Of a DNA stretch of 64,000 nucleotides, positions 8,128 to 16,589 are shown piece by piece. This DNA is from Mycobacterium interjectum (lineage in GTDB: Bacteria > Actinomycetota > Actinomycetes > Mycobacteriales > Mycobacteriaceae): positions 3,386,744 through 3,450,743 of the forward strand of contig NZ_LT546237.1 of the NCBI RefSeq assembly GCF_900078675.2, written 5' to 3'. The first letter of the stretch is position 1, and each line of letters begins with the position of its first letter. A program made the translations under genes and the position numbers. A model generated the notes under the pieces. That model was not told the origin of the DNA, did no database searches, and worked only from the letters and a program-made list of their open reading frames with translations.

Positions 8128-8649
8128 CTAGCCGGCGGGCACCAAGTCGGCGGCGACCGACGGGCATGCCAAAAGGCCGCTCCGAAAGGTTTCCAGGTAG
8201 CCGATCGACGCCTGCGCCGCGCCGTTCAAGGCGGCGGAGAGGGCCTGGTCCTTGAAGATCTTTGCGGCCATGCTCAGCCGGTGCTGAACCACGCCAACGC
8301 TCTCATCCAGCTCGGCCGGCCAGCTTTCCCCCCACAGCGTCACCTCCGTGACCCCGTGATCGAGGGCCTGCAATACGCCCTGCCGCACCCGCGAGTCGCA
8401 TCCGAACAGGTCCGCCGCCGCCGCCAGTGCCTGGGGACGGGGCCGTGAGTCCACCGCCGCCAGGGCATCTTCGAGGTCGAGCGTCTGGGCGCCGACGATC
8501 TGCAGCGGCCGGATGTCGGAGTGGTCGGCCAGGTCGGTTAACAGCACGGTGACGTCCCAGCCCGCCATCGCCCGGTCGAAGAGCCAGCCGCCGGCGAACC
8601 GCACCACGTCGACGACGCTGGAGGCGACGACGTCGAGCCGGTACCTCAT
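8128..8649 (-). CDS. Conserved hypothetical protein coupled to TetR
   Basis: The 173-residue protein (from MRYRLDVV) matches no family I recognise. It is probably soluble and alpha/beta: DVTVLLTDL and EVTLWGESW look like beta strands, and the C-terminal third is helical. It has no signal peptide or transmembrane segment. The ATG overlaps the TetR stop by ATGA, so it is co-expressed with that regulator and could modify its response or make or degrade its ligand. That role is inference from position. Confidence 0.6.
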   Translation of the reverse strand: MRYRLDVVASSVVDVVRFAGGWLFDRAMAGWDVTVLLTDLADHSDIRPLQIVGAQTLDLEDALAAVDSRPRPQALAAAADLFGCDSRVRQGVLQALDHGVTEVTLWGESWPAELDESVGVVQHRLSMAAKIFKDQALSAALNGAAQASIGYLETFRSGLLACPSVAADLVPAG

Positions 8650-9278
8650 GTCGTCCCGCTCTTCGTCGGCGGCGCGAAGTCCCGTGCCAGCGCCTCCGCG
8701 TACTCCTTGAACGCGTCGGTCAGCGGTATCGAAGGATCGAGCAACCATATTGTTTCCATTCCGTGGACGAAGGCCAGAATTTCTACCGCCTTGACGGCGG
8801 GGTCGATGTCGGTGCGATACCGGCCGTCGGCCTGGCCGCTGCGGATGAGCTCGGCGACGATGTCGATCGCCTCGCGCTGCCTGGAGAGCATGCGGTCGTG
8901 CAGCGGGGCGTCGGGATCGATGTTTTCGATCAGCAGCACGGTGAACGTGCCCACCATGTCGGGCGCCCGCGTGAAGCGATCGGCGACGCGCGCGATCTCG
9001 ACCAGCAGATCACCCTTCCGGTCGGCATGGGACTCGTCGTCGGCGTCACGGGCGTCGAGCACCGCGTGCAGCAACTGCTCCTTGGATTCGAAGTGATGGA
9101 GCAGGCCGGCCGGGGTGACCCCGGCGGCGCCGGCGATCTGGGCGAGGGTGGTATTGCGCCATCCGTTGCGGGTGAGCAGGCGCTGGGCGACGTCGAGGAT
9201 CCGCTGCTTGCGGTCCTCGCCTTTGGCGAACAGCGTGTCGTACCGCCTAGCGACGGGCAAAAGGACCCCCTGGGCCAA
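8646..9278 (-). CDS. TetR-family transcriptional regulator
   Basis: The protein of about 210 residues has an N-terminal TetR helix-turn-helix: KQRILDVAQRLL, then TTLAQIAGAAGVTPAGLLHHF. An all-helical ligand domain follows. No ATG is available, and TTG at 9278 (MAQGVLLP) is the most likely start. A 30-bp palindrome lies 19 bp upstream, so it probably represses itself. It is translationally coupled to an unknown protein. The nearest other transcript is the thiolase operon, which ends on the far side of the palindrome, so no further target is obvious here. Confidence 0.9.
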   Translation of the reverse strand: MAQGVLLPVARRYDTLFAKGEDRKQRILDVAQRLLTRNGWRNTTLAQIAGAAGVTPAGLLHHFESKEQLLHAVLDARDADDESHADRKGDLLVEIARVADRFTRAPDMVGTFTVLLIENIDPDAPLHDRMLSRQREAIDIVAELIRSGQADGRYRTDIDPAVKAVEILAFVHGMETIWLLDPSIPLTDAFKEYAEALARDFAPPTKSGTT

Positions 9279-9296
9279 CGTGTACCGATCTTCGGC

Positions 9297-9326
9297 ACCA
9301 ACCTACTGAACACACAGTAGGTTGGT
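9297..9326. promoter_or_regulatory. TetR operator: 12-bp perfect arms with 6-bp centre
   Basis: ACCAACCTACTG (9297-9308) and CAGTAGGTTGGT (9315-9326) are exact reverse complements around AACACA. The site ends 19 bp from the TetR start codon. Size and position are typical of TetR autoregulation. I found no second copy in this window, so its other targets, if any, lie elsewhere. Confidence 0.72.
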
Positions 9327-9343
9327 TTCCGTGTTGTGACAAG

Positions 9344-9359
9344 GGTCTCACGCGAGACC
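9344..9359 (-). terminator. Hairpin terminator candidate after thiolase
   Basis: GGTCTC (9344-9349) and GAGACC (9354-9359) form a perfect stem with loop ACGC, 14 bp past the thiolase stop. It ends the minus-strand unit that begins near 12.66 kb. No U-tract is present. Confidence 0.45.
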
Positions 9360-9373
9360 GTGGGCGCCGGGCG

Positions 9374-10519
9374 TTATGAGACCAGCTCGACCAGGGTGGC
9401 GTTGGCCGTGCCGCCGCCTTCGCACATCGTCTGCAGCCCGTATCGGATCCCGTTATCGCGCATGTGGTGGGCCATGCGCGTCATCAGCACCGCGCCGGAC
9501 GCGCCCAGCGGGTGTCCCAGAGCGATGGCACCGCCCAGCGGATTCGTCCGGTCCGGGTCCGCACCCGTTTCCGCCAGCCAGGCCAGCGGGACCGGCGCAA
9601 ACGCCTCGTTGACCTCGAAGACCCCCACGTCCGCGAGCGCGACGCCGGCCTTGGTCAGCACCTTCTCGGTCGCGGGAATCGGGCCGGTGAGCATCAGCAC
9701 CGGGTCCGCCCCGGTGACGGCGCCCGCGCGGTAGCGCACCAGCGGCGTCAACCCCAGCTCGACCGCCATCTCCGATGTGGTCACGAGCAGCGCCGCCGCC
9801 CCGTCGGAGATCTGCGAGGAGTTGCCCGCGTGGATGACGCCGTCGTCGACGAACGCGGGCTTCAGGCCGGCCAGCTTCTCCACGGTGCTGCCGCGGCGCA
9901 CGCCCTCGTCGGCCAGCACGGCCCCGTCATCGGTGAACACGGGAACGATCTGCTCGTCGAAGGCGCCGCTGTCTTGGGCCGCCGCCGCCCGCTCGTGGGA
10001 CTGGGCCGAGTACTCGTCGAGCCGGCCACGGGAAAACCCCCATTTCTTCGCGATCATCTCCGCCGACAGGCCTTGGTTGAAGGAGAAATCGTCATAGCGT
10101 GCAAGGACTTTCGGACCGTAGGGCACGCCGGTGGCCCTTGCCGCACCGAGCGGAACGCGGCTCATCACCTCGACACCGCCGGCGACGACGACGTCCTGCT
10201 GACCCGACATCACCGCCTGGACGGCGAAGTCCAGTGCCTGCTGGCTGGAACCGCATGCCCGGTTGACCGTGGTTCCGGGGATGGTCTCCGGCCAGCCGGC
10301 CGCCAGGACCGCGTAGCGCCCGATGTTGCTGGATTGGTCGCCGACCTGGGACACGCATCCCCAGATCACGTCGTCCACGATCTCCGGGCCCACGCCGGCG
10401 CGTTCCAGCACCTCGTTGAGGACGACTGCCGACAGGTCGGCGGCGTGCATGCCGGACAACCCTCCGTTGCGCTTCCCTACCGCCGTCCGTACCGCCTCGA
10501 CGATCACTGTCTCACGCAT
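9374..10519 (-). CDS. Thiolase (acetyl-CoA acyltransferase, FadA type)
   Basis: The 381-residue thiolase has the acylated nucleophile C89 in NRACGSS, the histidine in GHPLGASG and the second cysteine in MCEGGGTAN. It cleaves a 3-oxoacyl-CoA to acetyl-CoA or propionyl-CoA plus a shortened acyl-CoA. ATG at 10519 is preferred because GGAG lies 5 nt upstream; a GTG two codons earlier is possible. It follows the enoyl-CoA hydratase with a 2-bp gap, so dehydrogenase, hydratase and thiolase form a beta-oxidation set. Confidence 0.93.
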   Translation of the reverse strand: MRETVIVEAVRTAVGKRNGGLSGMHAADLSAVVLNEVLERAGVGPEIVDDVIWGCVSQVGDQSSNIGRYAVLAAGWPETIPGTTVNRACGSSQQALDFAVQAVMSGQQDVVVAGGVEVMSRVPLGAARATGVPYGPKVLARYDDFSFNQGLSAEMIAKKWGFSRGRLDEYSAQSHERAAAAQDSGAFDEQIVPVFTDDGAVLADEGVRRGSTVEKLAGLKPAFVDDGVIHAGNSSQISDGAAALLVTTSEMAVELGLTPLVRYRAGAVTGADPVLMLTGPIPATEKVLTKAGVALADVGVFEVNEAFAPVPLAWLAETGADPDRTNPLGGAIALGHPLGASGAVLMTRMAHHMRDNGIRYGLQTMCEGGGTANATLVELVS

Positions 10520-10521
10520 CT

Positions 10522-11337
10522 TCACTCCGTTTGTTCTCCATCAGATCTCGATAACGCCCACCGACCAGTAAACGACGGCTCGCGTCTCTCGGCGAAGGCG
10601 GCATAGGCGGCCGCCGCATCTGCCGTTGCGAAGTTGCCGACCTGGGCCCGGGCCTCGTTGGCCAGCGCGTCGCGCATGGTGCGGTCGGCGCCCTCGTTCA
10701 GCAGGGCCTTGGTGTGGGCGAGCGCGAACGGCGGACCGGCCGCGAGCCGGTCGGCGAGATCTCCGACAAACGCGTCGATCTCCGCGCCGGACACCACCCA
10801 GGTCACCAGGTCGAGGGCTTGTGCCTCGGCCGCATCGATCGTCTCGGCGAGCAGCGCGAGCCGCTTGGCCTGTTGCAGGCCAACAAGTTTCGGCAGCAGC
10901 CAGGAACCACCCAGGTCGATCGACAGGCCGCGCTTGGAAAAGATCTGACAGAACGTGGATTCCGGCGTCGCGACCACCAGATCGCAACCCAGCGCCAGGT
11001 TCCATCCCGCCCCGACCGCGACCCCGGTCACCTTGGCGACCGTCGGAACCGGGAGCTCATGCAAGGCCAGGGCCACGTCGGTCAGGCGCTGCAGCTTGTA
11101 TTTCGGATGAATGTCCTCGGGCACCGAGATGTCGGCGCCGGAGCAGAAGCTCCCCCCGGCACCGGTGAGGACGAGCGCGCGCACGCCGCGGTCGCGACCG
11201 GCCTCGTCGAGGGCGTCCCGCAACGCCAGCCACAGCTGAGGGTCGATCGCGTTCTTGCGCAGCGGACGGTTCAGGGTCAGCGTGCGCACGCCGCCGCGAT
11301 CCTCGGACAGCAGCACGCGTTCGTCGGGCTTACTCAC
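10522..11337 (-). CDS. Enoyl-CoA hydratase/isomerase (crotonase family)
   Basis: The 271-residue crotonase has the first oxyanion loop GGSFCSGADI, the second in GVAVGAGWNLALGCDL, and GLSIDLGGSW where many hydratases carry a catalytic glutamate; here that region has D. It should hydrate an enoyl-CoA or isomerise its double bond. The GTG start overlaps the stop of the 48-residue ORF by GTGA, and it sits between acyl-CoA dehydrogenase and thiolase genes. The exact reaction is uncertain because of the altered acid residue. Confidence 0.9.
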   Translation of the reverse strand: MSKPDERVLLSEDRGGVRTLTLNRPLRKNAIDPQLWLALRDALDEAGRDRGVRALVLTGAGGSFCSGADISVPEDIHPKYKLQRLTDVALALHELPVPTVAKVTGVAVGAGWNLALGCDLVVATPESTFCQIFSKRGLSIDLGGSWLLPKLVGLQQAKRLALLAETIDAAEAQALDLVTWVVSGAEIDAFVGDLADRLAAGPPFALAHTKALLNEGADRTMRDALANEARAQVGNFATADAAAAYAAFAERREPSFTGRWALSRSDGEQTE

Positions 11338-11480
11338 TTCACCATGCCGCCGTTCACCGGCAGCGGCCTCCCGGTGCGGGTTCGGCCCGGCGCCGCAACG
11401 AAATTCGGGTGGTTGTGTTGGCCGCGGGCCCCGCTCACCAACGCCGATCGGCCGGTGCGCGCGAAGGGCGGATTGGTCAT
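11334..11480 (-). CDS. 48-residue coupled ORF between acyl-CoA dehydrogenase and hydratase
   Basis: This ORF is too short for most gene finders. Its ATG shares one base with the stop of the acyl-CoA dehydrogenase (TGATG), and its TGA overlaps the GTG start of the hydratase (GTGA), so it fills the gap exactly and would couple translation of both. The basic product begins MTNPPFARTG, has an H-N-H in its centre and ends LPVNGGMVK, which is reminiscent of an SDR C-terminus. It may be a real small protein, a remnant of a longer gene, or only a translational bridge. Confidence 0.5.
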   Translation of the reverse strand: MTNPPFARTGRSALVSGARGQHNHPNFVAAPGRTRTGRPLPVNGGMVK

Positions 11481-12661
11481 CAATAGCTCTTGGGCAGTTT
11501 CAAAACATTGGATCCCAGGAAATTCAGGATCATCTCCTGGCTGACCGGAGCGATCTTCATCAGCCGGGCCTCACGGAAGTAGCGCGTGATGTGGTACTCC
11601 TCGGCGTACCCCATGCCGCCGTGGGTCTGCAACGCGCGGTCCGCGGCGGTGAAACCCGCATCCGCGCACAGGTACTTGGCGGTATTGGCCTCACGGCCAC
11701 AGGGTTTGCCGTTGTCATACAACCAGGTGGCCTTGCGCAGCATGAGTTCGGCGGCGTCGAGGCGGGCCAGTGAGTCGGCGAGCGGGAACTGCAGGCCCTG
11801 GTTCATGCCGATCGGCCGGCCGAAGACCTCCCGCTCGTTGCCGTACTTCACCGCCCTGTCCAGCGCCACCCGGCCGATGCCAAGGGCCTCGGCGGCGATC
11901 AGCATCCGCTCCGGGTTCAGGCCATCCAAGATGTACTGAAACCCCTTGCCCTCCTCGCCGATTCGGTCCTCGACCGGCACTTCCAGGTTGTCGATGAACA
12001 ACTCGTTGGAGCTGACGGCGTTGCGGCCCATCTTGCGGATCGGGCGCACGTCGACGCGGCTGCGGTCCAGATCGGTGATGAACAGCGTCATCCCGTCGGT
12101 CTTCTTGGTGACTTCCTCGTAGCTCTGGGTGCGGGTGAGCAGCAGGATCTTGTCGGACTCCATGGCTTTGGAGATCCACACCTTGCGGCCGTTGACGATG
12201 TAGCGATCGCCGTCGCGTTTGGCGAAGGTGGTGATGCGCGAGGTGTCGAGCCCGGCGCCGGGTTCGGTCACGCCGAAGCAGACGTGCACTTCGCCCGTCG
12301 CAACCTTGGGCAGCGTGCGGGCCTTGAGCTCGTCGGAACCGTGCACCACCACGGGCTGCATGCCGAAGATGGACAGGTGGATCGAGCTGGCGGCGTTCAT
12401 GGCGCCACCGGATTTCGCCACCTCCTCGAGCAGGATGGTGGCCTCGGTGATGCCGAGGCCGTGGCCGCCGTATTCGGTGGGGATCGTCATGCCCAGCCAG
12501 CCGCCGTCGGCGATGGCCTTGTAGAACTCGGCGGGAAACTCGTGCGCCTGGTCCTTTTCCATCCAGTACTGGTCGTCGAATTTCCCGGCCAATTCGGCGA
12601 CCGACCGGCGGATCAGCTCCTGGTCATCGGTCAGCTCGAAGTTCATTCCTGCGCCGGGCAC
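11480..12661 (-). CDS. Acyl-CoA dehydrogenase (FadE type)
   Basis: The 393-residue flavoprotein has the complete acyl-CoA dehydrogenase layout: helical N-domain, beta-domain FAD segment CFGVTEPGAGLDTSR, and the C-terminal HGGMGYAEEYHITRYFRE. It introduces the alpha-beta double bond of an acyl-CoA and needs ETF. GTG at 12661 is chosen because GGAG lies 8 nt upstream; ATG at 12646 also works. It is the first beta-oxidation gene of a set leading to hydratase and thiolase. It is related to branched-chain or cyclic acyl-CoA enzymes, but substrate is unknown. Confidence 0.93.
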   Translation of the reverse strand: MPGAGMNFELTDDQELIRRSVAELAGKFDDQYWMEKDQAHEFPAEFYKAIADGGWLGMTIPTEYGGHGLGITEATILLEEVAKSGGAMNAASSIHLSIFGMQPVVVHGSDELKARTLPKVATGEVHVCFGVTEPGAGLDTSRITTFAKRDGDRYIVNGRKVWISKAMESDKILLLTRTQSYEEVTKKTDGMTLFITDLDRSRVDVRPIRKMGRNAVSSNELFIDNLEVPVEDRIGEEGKGFQYILDGLNPERMLIAAEALGIGRVALDRAVKYGNEREVFGRPIGMNQGLQFPLADSLARLDAAELMLRKATWLYDNGKPCGREANTAKYLCADAGFTAADRALQTHGGMGYAEEYHITRYFREARLMKIAPVSQEMILNFLGSNVLKLPKSY

Positions 12662-12720
12662 GGCTAGGTCTCCTTCAATCGGTTACAGGCACCGGCGCAC
12701 AAGCTAGTCCGAGGGTGCGG

Positions 12721-14019
12721 TCAGTCCGTGTTGCCGGTAAGGGCTTTCGCGTTGGCCGCGAAATCCGCGAACGACGAGCCGCCTCGGGAGTCCTTTTCGT
12801 GGCCCTGCGCCCTGATGGACACGTCGTGCCCCTCGGCGGCCTTGCGAAGGGCGCCGACCGTCGCCTGTTCGCGTGAAATGTGGGTGAACGGGTCGAACGA
12901 GTACCAGCGCATGGCATTCTCGTGGGTCATCTTGTTGATTTCGTCGTCGGGAACGTCGTTGAGGGACAACACGTCCCACAGTTCCTCGGGCGCACCCGGC
13001 CACATCGAGTCGCTGTGCGGATAGTCGGCCTCCCAGGCGATGTTCTCGATGCCGATCATGTTGCGCAGCGCGACGCCCACCTTGTCGCTGATGAAGCACG
13101 TCAGGAAGTGCTCGCGGAAGACGTCGCTGGGCAGCTTGCCGCCGAAGTTCTGGTGGGTCCACGCGGAGTGCATTTCGAATGTGCGGTCGGCCCGCTCGAG
13201 GAAGTAGGGGATCCACCCGGTGCCGCCCTCGGACAGGGCGATCTTCAGGTCGGGGTACTCCTTGATCGGCCGCGACCACAGCAGGTCCGCGGCGGCCTGC
13301 ACGATGTTCATCGGCTGCAGCGTGATCATCACGTCCATGGGCGCGTCGGGCGCCGTGATCGCGAGCCGGCCCGACGAGCCGATGTGCACGTTCATCACGG
13401 TGTTGGTGTCGCACAACGCCTTCCACAGCGGGTTCCAGTACGCGTCGTGGAAGCTGGGGTAGCCCATCGCGGCCGGGTTCTCGGTGAAGGTCAGCGCGTG
13501 CACGCCCTTCTTCGACACCCGGCGCACTTCGGCTGCGCACGCCTCGGCATCCCAGATCACCGGGATGGCCATCGGGATGAACCGCGCGGGGTACGCCCCG
13601 CACCACTCGTCGATGTGCCAGTCGTTGTAGGCCTGCACCAGCGAGATCGAGAAGTCGTGGTCCTCGGTGGCGAACAGCCGCCCGGCGAAACCGGGGAACG
13701 ACGGAAAGCAGATCGAGGCCAGGATGCCGCCGGCGTTCATGTCCTTGACCCGCTCGTCCACGTTGTAACAACCCGGCCGGATCTCGTCGAGCCCGGTTGG
13801 CTCGATGCCGTACTCCTCCTTGGGCCGGCCGGCGACCGCGTTGAGCGCCACGTTCGGGATCACGGTGTCGCGGAATTTCCACATGTCGGAGCCGTCGGGG
13901 TTGTGCACCAGCCGGGGCGCGTCGTCGATGTACTTCTTCGACAGGTGGTTCTTGAACATGTCGGGCGGCTCGACGGTGTGGTCGTCGACGCTGATCAGGA
14001 TCATGTCTTCTTTGTTCAT
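12721..14019 (-). CDS. Amidohydrolase 2 family metal-dependent hydrolase
   Basis: The 432-residue TIM-barrel protein belongs to the amidohydrolase-2 group, which includes decarboxylases and hydrolases of ring-fission products. The N-terminal metal motif is SVDDHTVEPP (D-x-H lost one histidine, as in many members). It also has MNVHIGSSG and EADYPHSDSMWPG near the C-terminus. A second member of the same group lies at 31624. The ATG has AGAGGA 6 nt upstream. A degenerate GAGAAT-type site lies about 100 bp upstream. Reaction unknown. Confidence 0.85.
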   Translation of the reverse strand: MNKEDMILISVDDHTVEPPDMFKNHLSKKYIDDAPRLVHNPDGSDMWKFRDTVIPNVALNAVAGRPKEEYGIEPTGLDEIRPGCYNVDERVKDMNAGGILASICFPSFPGFAGRLFATEDHDFSISLVQAYNDWHIDEWCGAYPARFIPMAIPVIWDAEACAAEVRRVSKKGVHALTFTENPAAMGYPSFHDAYWNPLWKALCDTNTVMNVHIGSSGRLAITAPDAPMDVMITLQPMNIVQAAADLLWSRPIKEYPDLKIALSEGGTGWIPYFLERADRTFEMHSAWTHQNFGGKLPSDVFREHFLTCFISDKVGVALRNMIGIENIAWEADYPHSDSMWPGAPEELWDVLSLNDVPDDEINKMTHENAMRWYSFDPFTHISREQATVGALRKAAEGHDVSIRAQGHEKDSRGGSSFADFAANAKALTGNTD

Positions 14020-14116
14020 GGCCAGTCCTCTCCAAGTCCGATCCAGCTGAGCGATTCGGACGCGCCGCTCCCGCACAGCATCGGCGAATCATCGCCGGGC
14101 GCCAAGATCACTATTT

Positions 14117-14131
14117 GAAAACTATCTTCTC
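14117..14131. promoter_or_regulatory. Degenerate GAGAAT-N3-ATTCTC operator before the amidohydrolase gene
   Basis: GAAAACTATCTTCTC matches 9 of 12 specified bases with the correct 3-bp centre. It lies 98-112 bp upstream of the minus-strand amidohydrolase start. An isolated half-site GAGAAT follows at 14139-14144. The match is weak; it is included because it fits the pattern of the other sites. Confidence 0.35.
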
Positions 14132-14144
14132 GTGCAGCGAGAAT

Positions 14145-14390
14145 CAACATCCAGCGACCCCGCGCGCGAACCGCCCGCGCCTGACCAGCGGCTACGCGAT
14201 CAGGCCGGTTGCGCCCCCGAAGCGACGAAGGGACAACAGAAATGCCGCGCCAGCGCGACCCCCGCGTTCCCGCAGCAGGCCCGGGACCGGCAGCGCCGCG
14301 CTCGGGGCCGCGCGGGCGCGCGTCCGGTCCACATCTTCGCGGCCGGCATTGACCAGCCGACCGAATCATGCAACTCTGTTAGTTAGAAAT
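14145..14390. other. Divergent intergenic region without a gene
   Basis: This is the middle of the 430-bp gap between the amidohydrolase and the CMD gene. It is very GC-rich and its open frames give low-complexity Arg/Pro/Ala-rich products with no family resemblance. It presumably holds the two divergent promoters with one operator at each end. I see no RNA gene. Confidence 0.5.
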
Positions 14391-14405
14391 GAGAATCTGA
14401 TTCTC
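14391..14405. promoter_or_regulatory. Perfect GAGAAT-N3-ATTCTC operator before the CMD-Rieske operon
   Basis: GAGAATCTGATTCTC is a perfect 6-3-6 palindrome, 45 bp upstream of the first gene of the Rieske oxygenase operon. It is one of four perfect copies in the window and sits in a local AT-rich stretch that looks like a promoter. Confidence 0.7.
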
Positions 14406-14449
14406 TTTGACCGAGAGTTGCGTGCGAGGACGCCGAGAGGAGACCGCGG

Positions 14450-14983
14450 ATGCGCCTGCAGCCGCTGCCTGCCGATCAATGGGACGATGCCGTCGAGCAG
14501 GCACTGTCGGGCATGCTGCCACCGGAACGGCGCAATCCCCGGGACGCCGGCACGCTCATGTCGACGCTCGCGCGTCACCCGAAACTGGCCCGGGCCTACC
14601 TGCGGTTCGGCGGGTACCTGCTGCTCGGTTCCTCCCTCCCGCCGCGCGTGCGCGAGCAGGCGATCCTGCGAGTCGCCCACCGGCGTGACTGCGCCTACGA
14701 GTGGTCACACCACGTGGACATCGCGAAGGAAGCGGGGTTGAGCGACGCCGAGATCGCCGCCGCGCGAACCGGCGAAGCCGACGACGAGTTCGCGCGCGCC
14801 GTATTCACCGCCGTCGACGAGCTCGACGAGAAGTCGAATATCTCGGATCAGACGTGGACCGCCCTGTGCGAACGGCTCGACGAACACCAGCGGATGGACC
14901 TGGTCTTCACCGTCGGCGGCTACATCGCGCTCGCGATGGCCATCAACGCTTTCGGCGTACAGCCCGAGAACGAGAAAGGTTAG
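14450..14983 (+). CDS. Carboxymuconolactone decarboxylase (CMD/AhpD-like) family protein
   Basis: The 177-residue helical protein belongs to the CMD family. It has the region RVAHRRDCAYEWSHHV, where AhpD relatives carry CxxC; only one cysteine is present, so a peroxidase role like AhpD is unlikely and a decarboxylase or structural role is more plausible. It is the first gene of the Rieske operon, 4 bp before the oxygenase, behind a perfect operator. Substrate unknown. Confidence 0.8.
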   Translation: MRLQPLPADQWDDAVEQALSGMLPPERRNPRDAGTLMSTLARHPKLARAYLRFGGYLLLGSSLPPRVREQAILRVAHRRDCAYEWSHHVDIAKEAGLSDAEIAAARTGEADDEFARAVFTAVDELDEKSNISDQTWTALCERLDEHQRMDLVFTVGGYIALAMAINAFGVQPENEKG

Positions 14984-14987
14984 AGCC

Positions 14988-16280
14988 TTGCCCCACTTCC
15001 CCAAGCCGGCGGCCGGCAGCTGGACAGAGAACTACCCCGAATTGGGGACCGCGCCCGTCGATTACACCGATTCGATCGACCCGGCATTCTTCGAGGCCGA
15101 GCGCGAGGCGATCTTCAAGAAGACCTGGCTCAACGTCGGTCGGGTCGAGCGGCTGCCGCGCACCGGCAGTTACTTCACCAAGGAGCTGCCCTCGGCGGGC
15201 AAGGGCATGTCGGTGATCGTCGTCAAGACCAAGGAGGGGGCGGTCAAGGCGTACCACAACGTCTGCCGCCACCGCGGAAACAAGTTGGTGTGGAACGACT
15301 TTCCGCAAGAGGAGACCGCGGGCACCTGCCGGCAGTTCACCTGTAAGTACCACGCGTGGCGCTACAGCCTCGACGGCGACCTCACCTTCGTCCAGCAGGA
15401 GGACGAGTTCTTCGGCCTCGACAAGAGCCAGTACGGCCTGGTGCCCGTGCGCTGCGAAGTGTGGGAAGGATTCATCTTCATCAACTTCGACGACAACGCG
15501 GCGCCGCTCACCGACTACCTCGGGCCGCTGGCCAAGAGCATCGAGGGCTATCCCTTCGGGGAGATGACGGAGACCTACTCCTACCGGGCCGAGGTCGGCA
15601 GCAACTGGAAGCTGTTCATCGACGCGTTCATCGAGTTCTACCACGCGCCGATCCTGCACCAGGGGCAGTACACCAAGGAGGAGGCCGCCAAGATCCAGAA
15701 GTATGGCTACGAGGCGCTGCACTACGAACTGGCCGGCCCGCACAGCCTGCAATCGACGTGGGGCGGTCAGGCGCCGCCCCCCGACATGTCCATGGTCAAG
15801 CCGTTGGACCAGGTGTTGCGCAGCGGTTTGTTCGGTCCGTGGGACAAGCCGGAGATCATTGAGAACCTCGAATTGCCGCCGGGTGTCAACGTCAAGCGGG
15901 TGCCGCAGTGGGGCATCGACTCGTGGCTGTTCTACCCGAACTTCATGCTGCTGATCTGGGAGCCGGGCTGGTATTTGACCTACCACTACTGGCCGACCGC
16001 CGTCGACAAGCACACCTTCGAATGCACGCTGTATTTCGTTCCGCCGCGCAACGCGCGGGAACGCCTGGCCCAGGAGTTGGCGGCCGTGACGTTCAAGGAG
16101 TACGCGCTGCAGGACGCCAACACGCTGGAGGCCACCCAGACCATGATCGGCACCAGGGTCGTCAACAGGTTCCTGTTGTGCGATCAGGAAGTCCTGATCC
16201 GCCATCTACACAAGACAACCGGTGACTATGTGGCTAGTTGGGCGAAGGAGTACCAGGGCAATGGCAAAATTACCGTCTGA
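14988..16280 (+). CDS. Rieske non-haem iron oxygenase, alpha subunit
   Basis: The 430-residue protein is a ring-hydroxylating oxygenase large subunit. The Rieske [2Fe-2S] ligands are C93, H95, C119 and H122. The mononuclear iron site is EFYHAPILH, with H219 and H224. It hydroxylates or demethylates its substrate with O2 and electrons from a reductase, which is not adjacent; the [2Fe-2S] ferredoxin at 61408 is a candidate because its promoter has the same operator. TTG start, 10 nt after AAAGG. The gene overlaps the next one by 20 bp. Confidence 0.93.
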   Translation: MPHFPKPAAGSWTENYPELGTAPVDYTDSIDPAFFEAEREAIFKKTWLNVGRVERLPRTGSYFTKELPSAGKGMSVIVVKTKEGAVKAYHNVCRHRGNKLVWNDFPQEETAGTCRQFTCKYHAWRYSLDGDLTFVQQEDEFFGLDKSQYGLVPVRCEVWEGFIFINFDDNAAPLTDYLGPLAKSIEGYPFGEMTETYSYRAEVGSNWKLFIDAFIEFYHAPILHQGQYTKEEAAKIQKYGYEALHYELAGPHSLQSTWGGQAPPPDMSMVKPLDQVLRSGLFGPWDKPEIIENLELPPGVNVKRVPQWGIDSWLFYPNFMLLIWEPGWYLTYHYWPTAVDKHTFECTLYFVPPRNARERLAQELAAVTFKEYALQDANTLEATQTMIGTRVVNRFLLCDQEVLIRHLHKTTGDYVASWAKEYQGNGKITV

Positions 16281-16587
16281 ATTCGCCGACCTGGAGCCCT
16301 ATTTGGAGTGGGACCTGGCCACCGAACCCGAGCGCTACGCCAAGCGGCTGGCGTCTACCATGACCGAGATGCAGGCGTTCTACGATGCGGCATTCCCCCG
16401 CCTCAACGACGCCATCGCCTACTGCGACAAGTTCCCGCTGGACGACCTGCCCGAGGACGCCCGCACGCTCATGCACATCATGCAGTCGCTCGTCATGGTC
16501 TCGTTCCCGATAGAGGCGTGGAAGCAGCCGCGCGTACCCGACAGCGGCGCCGCGTGGGTGGAACTGATCAGGGAACCGGTGATCTGA
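16261..16587 (+). CDS. Small conserved protein after the Rieske oxygenase
   Basis: The 108-residue, mostly helical and acidic protein starts at ATG 16261 inside the end of the Rieske gene. I do not recognise a domain. Its features are a Tyr-rich N-terminus (ADLEPYLEWDLATEPERY) and a hydrophobic helix MHIMQSLVMVSFPIEAW. The position mirrors that of small beta subunits in other Rieske systems, but the sequence does not look like the usual beta-subunit fold. An accessory or assembly role is inferred from context. Confidence 0.6.
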   Translation: MAKLPSEFADLEPYLEWDLATEPERYAKRLASTMTEMQAFYDAAFPRLNDAIAYCDKFPLDDLPEDARTLMHIMQSLVMVSFPIEAWKQPRVPDSGAAWVELIREPVI

Positions 16588-16589
16588 CA

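Noticed and set aside
14132-14386. A possible 84-codon ORF in the gap before the CMD gene
   Set aside because: Composition is Arg/Ala/Gln-rich with no ribosome binding site, and it ends among the operator and promoter sequences.
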